A stretch of DNA of 64,000 nucleotides from Babylonia areolata (lineage: Eukaryota > Mollusca > Gastropoda > Neogastropoda > Buccinidae): positions 9,684,748 through 9,748,747 of the forward strand of contig NC_134910.1 in the NCBI RefSeq assembly GCF_041734735.1, in the 5' to 3' direction. Below are positions 13,210-25,300 of the stretch, one piece after another. Position 1 is the first letter of the stretch. Each line of letters opens with the position of its first letter. Position numbers and translations under genes: made by a program. The notes under the pieces were generated by a model. The model searched no databases and had not been told where the DNA came from. It was given only the letters and a program-made list of their open reading frames with translations.

Positions 13210-13937
13210 CTCATTAATCAAATGAGAGAGCAAAAAATACCACATGTTTCCAGGTTAACATTTTCCAGCCATGCCCCTCCCATCCACGCCCTTCCTAACC
13301 CTGCCATTTTCTAACACAGATGGCTTCCTGTATCACCATCCACACTGGTTCTCTCTGTTCTCAACTGTCTTACCATCCAGTGTCTTCAATGTTTCTCTAG
13401 TGTTCTTCTTCTTTGATCTTTGAAACATACATGACAGATTTTGTGTAAAGAAAAACTTAAGTTTCCTAGTGTTCTTTTTTTCTTTTATCTTTGTTTAAAA
13501 CACAGATTTTGTGTAAAAGAAAAACTTTACCAGTGTTCTTTTTCTCTGATCTTTAAACATGTAACAAACGTTCATTTCTTAGTGTTCTTTTTTTCTTTGA
13601 TCTGTAAGTGTATAACAGATTTTGTGTAAAGAAACACTTCTCTCTTCTTTTTTTTTGAGCAGTATGAAGCCTTAATGACTCTCATATTTCAAAATTCTAA
13701 ATTTAAAAAAAAAAAAAAAATGTATATATATATAATCTATATATAAGGCAGGGAGATAATCCACACAAAAATGACAGAAGAGCAGACAAGCCTGGAGCGC
13801 AGCGTACAGTTGTGACCATCATGAAAATCGCTCCACAGCGGCAGTCCTCAACATCGACAGAACGAAGGCTCCACACACCTTCAGGAAACGCAAACACACC
13901 TCCAGGGGGCGGGGCATGTGAGGAAACCAGCAGAATA

Positions 13938-13972
<35 letters not shown>

Positions 13973-14130
13973 ATCTTTCCATTCTGCTTCAAAGTTACTT
14001 CCACCATCACTTCTCTCCTCCACCCCCCACCCCTTCATATCTCTCTCTCTTGCCAGTTAGAAGAGCACACAAGACGTCTGTACCAGTCGTGAGGCATCGT
14101 GGGATCTCTAAGAGAGCGGCCCAGGGGAGG
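13210..14130 (-). other. Region just 3' of the stop codon, probably 3' UTR
   Basis: Directly follows the TAG at 14131 in the sense direction. Contains T/A-rich DNA, (CA)n with a 23-base A-run at 13936-13972, and an (AT)n at 13726-13745. Four diverged repeats of agtgttcttttt-ctttgatc occur at 13400-13620. Several minus-strand AATAAA-like sites exist across 1-14130, so the polyadenylation point cannot be chosen from sequence. Confidence 0.4.
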
Positions 14131-14229
14131 CTAGCACTCAAACTCTTGCTGTGTGATGGCGTTGAGGTCCTTCATCAGCCCTTCCAGGTTGGCCATTTCC
14201 GCCGACAGCTCTTCTGTGCTCAGCGACTT
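14131..14229 (-). CDS. NEO1/DCC-like: Last coding exon: P3 motif and stop
   Basis: Encodes 32 residues, [20 protein letters not shown] then [12 protein letters not shown], and a TAG stop at 14131-14133. [15 protein letters not shown] is the P3 helix that mediates receptor self-association and effector binding in DCC and neogenin. The best acceptor (cttttcgcag) gives phase 0. A weaker internal AG (exon start 14213, after gagcacag) would instead give phase 1 and join the 21380 exon directly in frame. Sequence below 14131 is 3' UTR for an unknown length. Confidence 0.93.
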   Translation of the reverse strand, partial: KSLSTEELSAEMANLEGLMKDLNAITQQEFEC

Positions 14230-17200
14230 CTGCGAAAAGAAATAAAAATAATAATAATAACAGTAAATATTACAATTATAATTCGTCCATTTCTACTGCA
14301 TATGACTTCTGGAAAGAGGGATAATAACAACAATAATAACAGTAATTATTACAATTATAATTCGTGCATTTCTACTGCATATGACTTCTGGAAAGAGGGA
14401 TAATAACAACAATAATAACAGTAATCATAACAATTATAATGCATCCATTTCTACTGCATATGACTTCTGGAAAGAGGGATAATAACAACAACAACAACAG
14501 TAATTATCACAGTTATAATTCGTCCATTTCGACTGCATATGACTTCTGGAAAGAGGGATAATAACAACAACAATAATAACAGTAATTATCACAGTTATAA
14601 TTCATCCATTTCTACTGCATATGACTTCTGGAAAGAGGGATAATAACAATAACAACAATAATAACAGCAATAATAATAATTCATTTCCAATGCCCCTTTC
14701 ATTAAAATACAGTAATTCTCAATGCTCATCACATGAGTCAAATGTAACAAAAAGAAGCAGCCTGCATAAAAATCACAACCACAAGTAAAATTTCAAGAAC
14801 AATTCTCCCATGCGTACAATGTACAGTCGCTTGAACCACACAGTGGATGTCTATCCATGTGATCATAATGCCAATCATCCACACACACACACACACACAC
14901 ACACAATCCACCAAGCGTTTGTCTAAAACAAAAGCTGAATGCTGGAAAGTGTGAAATATTCCAAATAGTGAACGGTGGTAACTCTCTCCATTCACAAGGT
15001 ACACAACTTCAAGTCAGTGCTGCTTACACTACCGATTCAGCTAGCACACAGGTAAATAAAATACACATTGGAACAAACCCAGACACTTCTTAAAATGGAA
15101 GCGCCCGGCCCAACCTCACACCGATTTTTGTTTGCACATTTCTTCTGTCTTTGCTGCTGTGTGCGCATGTCAAATGATTGGTGTTAAGGATGGGCCGGCG
15201 CTTCCTTTTTAGGAAGTGTCTGGGTTTGTTCCAATATGCATTTTGTTAACCTGTGTGCTAGCTGAATCGGTAGTGTAAGCAGCACTGACTTGAAGTTGTG
15301 TACCTCGTGAATGGAGAGAGTTACCACTGTTTACTATTTGTTAATCATTTCATCTCCTTGCCTCATCGTTTGATAATTTCCTGTGAAATATTCCACTTGC
15401 ATCAATCAACATTTCACTGTCTTAATATCCAAGCAAATCTTACAATCTTATCTATCAAAGCACAAACCTTTCCCAGTCTTTATCAATGACTTGCCCTCTT
15501 TTGACAAGTTATGATAAAAACTCCAAGTGCTTGTGTTCCACACAAAAACTGGGCGAGACGACAGACTATGAGTATGAGCCAAAAACCCATCTGCTTAAAA
15601 ATCATAAACCATGAAAAGAAAATCACAGATTAATTTTTTTTAAATCAACTACAACAACAACAAAAAACTGGAACAGTGAACAAGAACTAAAATTTCGTGA
15701 TTCACGATTGAAACACATCATCTGAGAGACACTCCGCCCCCATGAAAGATCAGGATTTCACAGTATAATATTCAAACAATTCCTATGTTCATTTCACGCA
15801 AAGTTTGCTCTATTGCTGTCTGTTCTCTTTTATACATTACACTGCTGAGGTATGCTTCATAAGGCAAGTTCGCGCCACTGGATACGCCAAACTCTTCACG
15901 GTAATGTTAGTCATTTGAAGCGGATCGTAAGATTATTTACTGTATCACGTAACTCTGTTGTTTCGTTTTAGTCGGCTTTCATTACTACACTCACTTGACT
16001 CATTACACTGCGTTGCTACTATCATTATCGTACAGGTGTTTAGTCAGGGTGAGTAAGCCAGAATTTGTTGTCTCATGTCTGCGAGCTGGAATGTAAGTAC
16101 GATCTTTGTCTTAGTGACGAACTGAGCAACTGGAATCATAAGTACCTTTTTGTTGCAGAATCAGCCATTGTTACGTCATTGCTGAAGCCTCCCGTATTAC
16201 TATGTGGAGGGTTGAACAAACAAAACGTTCCTGTTTACACTTATGACCTACACAGCATTCAATTAGAGAGACCTACCCTTTACACCATGCCACCTCGTCC
16301 TGCTATACAACTCTCCCGTCGCTCTTGACTCCCCTGCTTTTGTACCCCAGACTAACCATAAACCCTACAATAATACCTCATGTTTGTACCTGACGGTAAG
16401 TCCTGCTGTTTTTGCTGTGTCGTACGTCGTGGCTATGGTGGAGCGTGAGGTTTAGAGGGAGCGGTGTTCTCAGTCAGTGCCGCTGGTACCGGCGGTAGAG
16501 GGCTTTTGTTAATCGCTGCGTTGTTACGTCATGGGCTTCACTGTGGAGTACAGCCATCATCACTCGTTTTTGTTATTATGTCGCGTCACGTTAACTACGC
16601 TGGGTCGTGTCACCTGCGCTGCTGTTTGTTACGTCATGTCACATACGCTGCTGTTTGTTGGGTTGTGTCATGTGCGCTGCTGTTTGTTACGTCATGTGAC
16701 GTATGCTGCTGTTTGTTACATCATGTGACGTACGCTGCTGTTTGTTACATCATGCAACGTATGCTGCTGTTTGTTACGTCATGTGACGTACGCTGCTGTT
16801 TGTTACATCATGCAACGTACGCTGCTGTTTGTTACGTCATGTGACGTACGCTGCTGTTTGTTACATCATGCAACGTACGCTGCTGTTTGTTACGTCATGT
16901 GACGTACGCTGCTGTTTGTTCGGTCATGTCATGTGCACTACTGTTTGTTACATCATGTGACGTACGCTGCTGTTTGTTACATCATGTGACGTACGCTGCT
17001 GTTTGTTACGTCATGTGACGTATGCTGCTGTTTGTTACATCATGTGACGTACGCTGCTGTTTGTTACGTCATGTGACGTACGCTGCTGTTTGTTACATCA
17101 TGTGACGTACGCTGCTGTTTGTTGGGTCATGTCATGTGCACTACTGTTTGTTACATCATGTGACGTACGCTGCTGTTTGTTACATCACGCTGCTGTTTGT

Positions 17201-20200
17201 TACATCATGTGACGTACGCTGCTGTTTGTTACATCACGCTGCTGTTTGTTACATCATGTGACGTACGCTGCTGTTTGTTACGTCATGTGACGTACGCTGC
17301 TGTTTGTTAGGTCATGTGACGTACGCTGCTGTTTGTTACATCATGTGACGTACGCTGCTGTTTGTTGGGTCATGTCATGTGCACTACTGTTTGTTACATC
17401 ATGTGACGTACGCTGCTGTTTGTTACATCACGCTGCTGTTTGTTACATCATGTGACGTACGCTGCTGTTTGTTACATCACGCTGCTGTTTGTTACATCAT
17501 GTGACGTACGCTGCTGTTTGTTACATCATGTGACGTATGCTGCTGTTTGTTACATCATGTGACTTATGCTTGCTGTTTGTTGGGTCATGTGACGTACGCT
17601 GCTGTTTGTTACATCATGTCACATATGCTGCTGTTGGTTGGGTCGTGTCATGTGTGCTGCTGTTTGTTACATCCTGTCACGTATGCAACAATTTGTTAGA
17701 TGAATCATGTCATGTACACTACTATTTGTTTATTAAAAATCACGTCATGTCATAAAAGCTACTTTTTGTTTATGACTGACATCATGTCATATACACTGCT
17801 ATTAATCTGTTTGTTACACCACATCATGTTTGCTGCCATTTGTTCAATGCCATTTACTTGGGTCATATCACATACGCTTGTATTTTCGTAACATCATGTC
17901 ACGTATACTGCCACTTGTTCGGTCATGTGATGCATGCTACTATATGTTAGTTAAATCACGTCACGTATGCTATTATTTGTTAAATCTGTCATTACAAACT
18001 CTGTTTTTACACAATATTTAGTTTATATATTCTGTCATAGTAATCACGCATTTGTTGATCGAACATTGTGCATACAGCGAATTGTTATAAACCCAGGAAG
18101 TAGGTGTGTATATTACAATAATCACGTCTATGCACATGTCGTTCAGCAGCACTCCTTATCTTGTTAGATAATTCGCTTATTTCTTTCGTCATTTCCGTGG
18201 ATCGATAACTATCGTTGCAAGTGGGTCTACTACAAGAATGAAAATGAGTTCTATTTGATTCGCAACAATTATTTACACAACATAGTTCCGGCAGTTGAAA
18301 AGTACTCCAAAATAGAGTTGATTGGAAAGACATAGTACGAAAGAGTCGTAACATTAAGATCGTATACTAAAAACTCACACTGTATTCATATTGTGTTAAA
18401 AATACGCAGAACATTAAAGTTGCCTTAGTAATGTGCCCCGATCAGCCAGTTGATATTATTGCATGTACGATTTAATTGTCAGCAACAAAATGTATTGATA
18501 AAATCAGGGGAACTTTTGGTATTAAAGCTAGGGGCTTTTATTGTCTCTCGGTCGAGTGTAAATTCTTCAGACAATGTGGGAATGCTGTGGTAAGCTGATT
18601 AAATTATCCAGGGGCTCTCCAGTGAACAAAGGAAGCAGTTCAGTTACGGTCCAGAAACTCGCGGAGTGAGGTGCTAAGTCTTGCCTTTAAATAATGTATA
18701 CACAAACAGAGACGCTCTGTTACATCCGTAAAAGATTTTGACTGCTGTAACCAGACGAAAATACATTATGTAAACATACAGATCGTTTTGTAATACACCT
18801 AGGTTTAATTGTCCGTATTACAAAGTGTTGTTATTAACAGTACAATGTCATGTGTAGTAGTATAATCTATAGATATTTACCATGGTTGTTGCATGCATGC
18901 TGAGTGCAAATACCACATCCAATATTTTCATTTAACAATGTCGTATTCATAATACTTACTCCACAGTCACACTCTTAGATGTCTGCTGCATTGATGACTA
19001 CTTTGAAGAGACAATCCTGAGGGAGAGCAGATGAGAGTCAAGTAAGATACAAACATAAAAAAAGCAGACATGAGGACGAGCAAAGACACAAGACAAAGAT
19101 GGAAGAAATTCGAGTTCTTTCCATGTTTCATTCATACTCAAATATACTACCCTCTCTCTCTCTTCTGTGTTTTAAATATCATTCTTATACACAACTAATC
19201 TCTCTTCTGTATTGCTCTACGATGTCAGTACATTTTATAATATATCTCTTCTCATTAATTCATTTAAATACACTAATATACATCACAATCAGGAACTTTC
19301 TGTTATCTGTGTCTTTTAATATATTCTTATAAATCTCTTCTACTCCTCTCTATCATTATTGTTTTTAATGTTATATCTTACATTATACCAATTCTAAACA
19401 AGAAATCTTCATCTATTTCTTAATACATAGATTCACATACAACACAATGCGTGTCAGTTACATTATTTAAAAATATAGAAGCAGTATACATAGAATTAAA
19501 AAACACATTCCTACCGATAACAAAACATATCTATAAACACAAAAAGGTCAATTCAAAAAGAAAAAAATAACGTGCAATGTCTTTAGTGAAGACATTCAAT
19601 GGAAGGTAAGAAAAAATCAAAACAAGGGAAAGAAGTGCGCACTAGCATCACAATAGGCAAAAAACATACCAAAATTAAGCTTTAGCAATAGGTGCATAAG
19701 GTGACTTTCAACATACTGCAAACACATTTCGATGTCGTTATGACATTAAAATAACAAAAAAAACTTAACTGTGCTTTAAAACAAATACTGCAATCAAAGT
19801 GACTAAAAAGAGTTCCACTAATTAACAGCCACTAAACATCAGAAAATAAGATGAACAGAAAAAGAAAGAAAAAAAAAATCCGCGTCAGAAACCAATCTGC
19901 AATCTAAACACTGAATCTCTTAGTCTCTATCTCAAGCATCAAATCTAAAGATCTATTAATTTCAAATGTCACGTATTCCTCTAAATATCATTCATTATAA
20001 CTTTCTTCTGCCTCTCAGCACTTCAATAAGGATCTTGCTCTACTTGTTATATTGAAAAATTCCTGATCTCGCACTAGATTCTATCTGTTTCATTCAAAAC
20101 TAATAATTTATATCTTTACTTCTTTTCTTTACTCTATATCTGATAAATAATTTTTTTTTTCATTCTCTTCTCTTTTTTTTTTTTTAATGAATCTAACTAA

Positions 20201-21275
20201 AAAAAAAAATATATATAAAAGCGATAACAACTAAACTTTGCAAATTCACACAACAACTCACTATGTAACGTCACATTCACAAGCTTAGGGTGTTCATTAT
20301 TTATAAAAATGAAAGAAGAAGGTATACAATAGGGGAATTACAAAACACATTCACTACTCGATAACCAAAACAAAAAACAACAACAACAAAAAAATCAACT
20401 TAAAAAGAAAAAAAATATAACTGAAAGTCTGCTTTGGTGAAGACACTTGATGGAAGGGGTAAAAAAAACCACACACACAAAGAAAAAGAACCACACACAC
20501 ACACACACAAATAGGAAAAAAACAACAAAAAAACTCAAAGCTTGTTAAAGGCAATAAGGTGCAAAGGTGACTGTGTCAACATACCATGCAAACACAAATC
20601 ACTGTCCTTATATGACATTAAAAAAAACCCCAAAAAACTTAAACTTGGTGCTTACTCTCACAAACTTAGTACTGCAATTCACATGTCCCTCAAAAATCTT
20701 TTCCCACTAATTAACATGCTCACTAAAACATTCAGAATAATTCTAAATGGACAAAAAAAAAAAAAAAAAAATCCCCTCAGAAATCCCTCATCTGCTAATC
20801 TAACAACCGAAACTTTTAGTCTCTATCTCAAGCATCAAAACTGAAAGGATCTGATTAATTGTAAATGGACAAGAAATCCCCTCAGAAATCACTCAACTGC
20901 GTAACTTATGTTCATGTCCGTCTCAAGCACAATATCAAAAGGATCTTGACTAATTGTAAATGGACGAGAAATCCCTGATCTGCGCAACTTAGATTCGTAT
21001 CTGTCTCGAGCACAAAGCTAACAGATTTCATATCTTTACTGTCGTTTGTGTATACATCTATATCTGAAATAATTTTTTTTTTGTTTTTCTTTGGGTTTTT
21101 TTTGTTTCAGAAAAGATCTAACATAAAAAAAAAATATATATAAAAAGCCGATAATTCATAGCCTTGCAAAATTCACACAGCAGCCACTCACTCATTTCAG
21201 ATCAGTCAGATTCAAGGTTATATCTTGTTCTTTTATACAATATTCATTGTCCGACTAACGCCGAGCTGTACCGAC

Positions 21276-21308
<33 letters not shown>

Positions 21309-22132
21309 ACCCCCTGACCCAAGTCGGAAGATGTGCTGACGAGATAAACGTTAAAAAAAAAAAAAAAAAGGGTACCTACCACGACCAACATGTCTGGGGG
21401 TAGGGGTGGCGGGGCCCCCGTCAGGGGATGAACAGGGCAGGCTGAAGCCCCGCCCACCCCGCCCCAGGGCATGCTGGGAGCTCTCGCCCGCACCTGCCAC
21501 CTGCACATAGCTGGGAGGGGGCTCAGGGGAGCGGGGCCCTGCAAGGGATAAACGGAATCATTCAGAAAAAAGGGGGTGGGGGAAAGAGGTCAGGTGGGTG
21601 GGAAGAACCATCAGGGGCACTGCAAGGGATTAAATGGAATCATAAAAAAAATATTTAAAAAAAAAGAGGGGGGAAAGATTTCGGGAGTAAACATCTCAAA
21701 GGGTGTGGGGGGATGGGGAGGGTGGGAACAGGGGAGTGGTGGGGTGTGGGTGTTGATTGGGGTGAGGAGGTGGAGTAGGAATGGGGGGGGGGCTCTTTGA
21801 CTTCAGTGATAAGTGATTCAGAAGGGAAAATGGGGAATGTTAAAAAAGAAAAATATTTCAACCTCTGTAAAAAGTACGGAGAAAATGTTTCAGATTTGGG
21901 GTCAGGTTTGCTGGTAATATTTCTGGGCTCTGCCAGGGATATCTATCTATCTATCTATCTATCTATATATATATATATATATCAGCACTGCAAAGAATGA
22001 AACAGTTTATAGAAAAATGTCACTGTTCTCTCCATAATGATGAGCTGAATAATCATCATTCCATTTCTTCCACTTGTTCCACCTTATTCTATCACCGGAT
22101 TTCTCCCTTTTTCTTTCTTTTTTTTATTTTTA

Positions 22133-22177
<45 letters not shown>

Positions 22178-22337
22178 CTTGATTAGCTATGGTTGATACT
22201 TCTTTTTACACTGACAATTTACATTAGATTTTGCTTGCCTTCCTCGCCCAAAACTGAAAGCCTTTACTTATTTATTGAATTTCATTTTTAAATGTTCTCT
22301 TGAACTTTCTTACAAATGTATCTTTAAAACTTTCTTC

Positions 22338-22380
<43 letters not shown>

Positions 22381-25300
22381 ACAAAGTGAAGTGAGTGCAT
22401 CAATATGCAATACATTTCTAACTATACGCTCTGTTACTTTAGTTGCACCGTCTTTCCACAGTGAACGGTGTGCATCAATACTGGGTGTATTTCTAAGTAA
22501 GTTAGTTTGGTTGCACTGTTGTTCCACAGCGTGTTCCTTTCCGCTTCATTTCATTTCTGGTGGTGAACAGAATTAGTGCGTCCATGCATTACAGGTGTTA
22601 AAACCACTTTGTTTTGTCTGAGGGTCCCGGGTTCGAATCACGGTGACGGCGCCTGGTGGGTAAAGGGTGGAGATTTTTCCAATCTCCCAGGTCAACATAT
22701 GTGCAGACCTGCTAGTGCCTGAACCCCCTTCGTGTGTATATGCAAGCAGAAGATCAAATACGCACGTTAAAGATCCTGTAATCCATGACAGCGTTCGGTG
22801 GGTTATGGAAACAAGAACATACCCAGCATGCACACCCCCGAAAACGGAGTATGGCTGCCTACATGGCGGGGTAAAAACGGTCATACATGTACACGTAAAA
22901 GCCCACTCGTGTGCATACGAATGAACGCAGAAGAAGAAGAAGTTTGGTTGCACGGGTGTTCCACAGCGTGCTACCTTCCACTTCATTTCAATTCTGGTGA
23001 ACAGAATTAGTGCGTACATGCATGACAGGTGTTAAAACCACTTTGTTTTGTCCGTGGTTTAGTCAGGGTTTGTGCAGCCAGCAACCGATACAATAGTTCC
23101 CTCAGAACTGGGCAACAAATGAAAATGTGATTTTGTTAATCATGAAATGAAAGGTCAGTTATGTGATGATGCTCAGCGTTGGGTTATGCTGCTGGTCAGG
23201 CATCTATCTTGGCAGATGTGGTGTAGTGTATATGGATTTGTCTGAACGCAGTGACGCCTCCTTGAGCTTACTGAAACTGAAACTGAAGCTCACCATGAAC
23301 ATGGTCAACATGCCTTCTAGGTTTTGTGCTGTTGTTGTTTCTTGTGTGAGTGACTCTTACTTCCCTGCCTCTCCCTCTCCCCCACACCATTTACCGAGTC
23401 AAAAATAGTTATAAAAAATAAATATTATTGTTTTTTCATAACTGAGAGGGTGCAAGCTGTTAAATGGAATTCTGCAGTAGCCATTACATCTGTTTAAAAA
23501 AAAAAAAAAAAAAAATGAGGGGGAAATGGAAACACTGCAATGGTTCTCCATGCAATGAAGAATACAATCCAAATGAAACAATTGATAGTCATACAGGATT
23601 TTTGCTGAAAAAATGAAAGGAACAGAAAATGAAATTTGTAAATTCAATAAATAAAAATGCCATCAAAATAAAATGAATGAGGGTGGGGGTGGGTGGGGTG
23701 GATGTAAACGCAACAAATAAAACTGCTATCAAATAAAACAAATGGGGGGGGGGGGGAAGATAAAGATCTTGGATAAAACAACAAAGACAACAAGAAATAT
23801 ACCAATGCTACAGCTGACAACAAGTGATAAAAAGGACAAAGATCGATATGTCAACAGCTACAACAGACAACGAGAGGTGTATCACTGCTACAATCGACAA
23901 CAAGAGATATAAAGGAAACACGTGAGGTATCACTGCTACAATCGACAACAAGAGATATAAAGGAAACACGTGAGGTATCACTGCTACAACCCACCACAAC
24001 ATCATCAACAAGTCACATGTGTGCGTCAGTCAGCTTATCATCATTACCTGATCCAATAACGAGTGCATTCATGAACCTCAGTTGACATGAAAAACTATCC
24101 AATCCCATCCATCAATAAATGACAGACTTTCAAACTGATCACAACATGCATATAATGCACATAAAACAACACGTACACACACACACACACAAAAGTTCAG
24201 ATACCACCAACACTAGCAAGCATCACCACATGCACACAATGAGAATTCAGTCAAGACAGCAAGTCGGAAGAGGACTTAACACCTGTAAAACCAGCTCTCA
24301 TTCCAACTACCGTCATATGGTCACCAGTCACTACACTTGTCCAACACAGCCACCACACAATTAATCAATAGACCCTTAGTTGTTTTTGTTTGTTTTTTCT
24401 CTTGAAATGAAGGTTATATTTGTTAAGAAAAACCATGCAATCAAATTCCACATTAAGGTGATCAAATTCGCAAAAATACATAAACAAAATCCCCAAAATA
24501 CATGATCACTTTCCATCAGGGAGCCTTACTTTCAAGACCTGCCAGTGCCTGAATCCCCTTCATGATACGCATGCAGAATACGCACATTAAAGATCCTGTA
24601 ATCCATGTCAGTGTTCGGTGGGTTACGAAAACAAAAATATACCCAGTGTGCACACCCCTGAAAACGGAGTATGGCTGCCTACATGGCGGGGTAAACGGTC
24701 ATACACGTAAAATTTTACATGTCTGTCTGAGCGTGTATGGGTTTGTGCCTGAAATCTGACTGAATGACACAGGAAACGAATGATGAGCGCCCAATGGCAG
24801 CCGTCAGTCGGCTCTACCCAGGTAGGCAGCCTGTTGTGTAAAAGACCCCATGTTTGTACAGCGCTTAGAGCTTGGTCTCTGACCGAGGATAGGTGCTATA
24901 TAAGTATCCATATCAATCAATCAATCAATCAAAAACTTCTGGATGAACAACAGACGACCACAATGCAGCAAAGAGGCTTCAAAAGACATTCATTTTCTGT
25001 TTTGTGTAGCAGCAGTACTGGACACAGTGTGCCAACGTTTAGTGTAGGGGCAGTAGTGGTTCAAGTTTGTCAATGTTTTGTGTAAAAGCAGCAGTAGCAA
25101 CAGTGCGTCAACGTCTTGTGTACCAGCAGTAGTAGTGACAGTGTGTCAATGTTTTGCGTAAAAGCAAAAGTGGCTACGGTGTGTCAACATTTTGTGTACC
25201 AGCAGTAGTGGCAATAGTGCGTCAACATTTTGTGTTCCAGCAGTAGTAGTCACAGTGTGCCAATGCTTTGCGTAAAAGCAGTTGTAGCAATAGTGTGTCA

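Noticed and set aside
18085-18354. 89-codon minus-strand frame containing [20 protein letters not shown]
   Set aside because: No recognisable family, no good splice or start signals, and length within chance for this composition.
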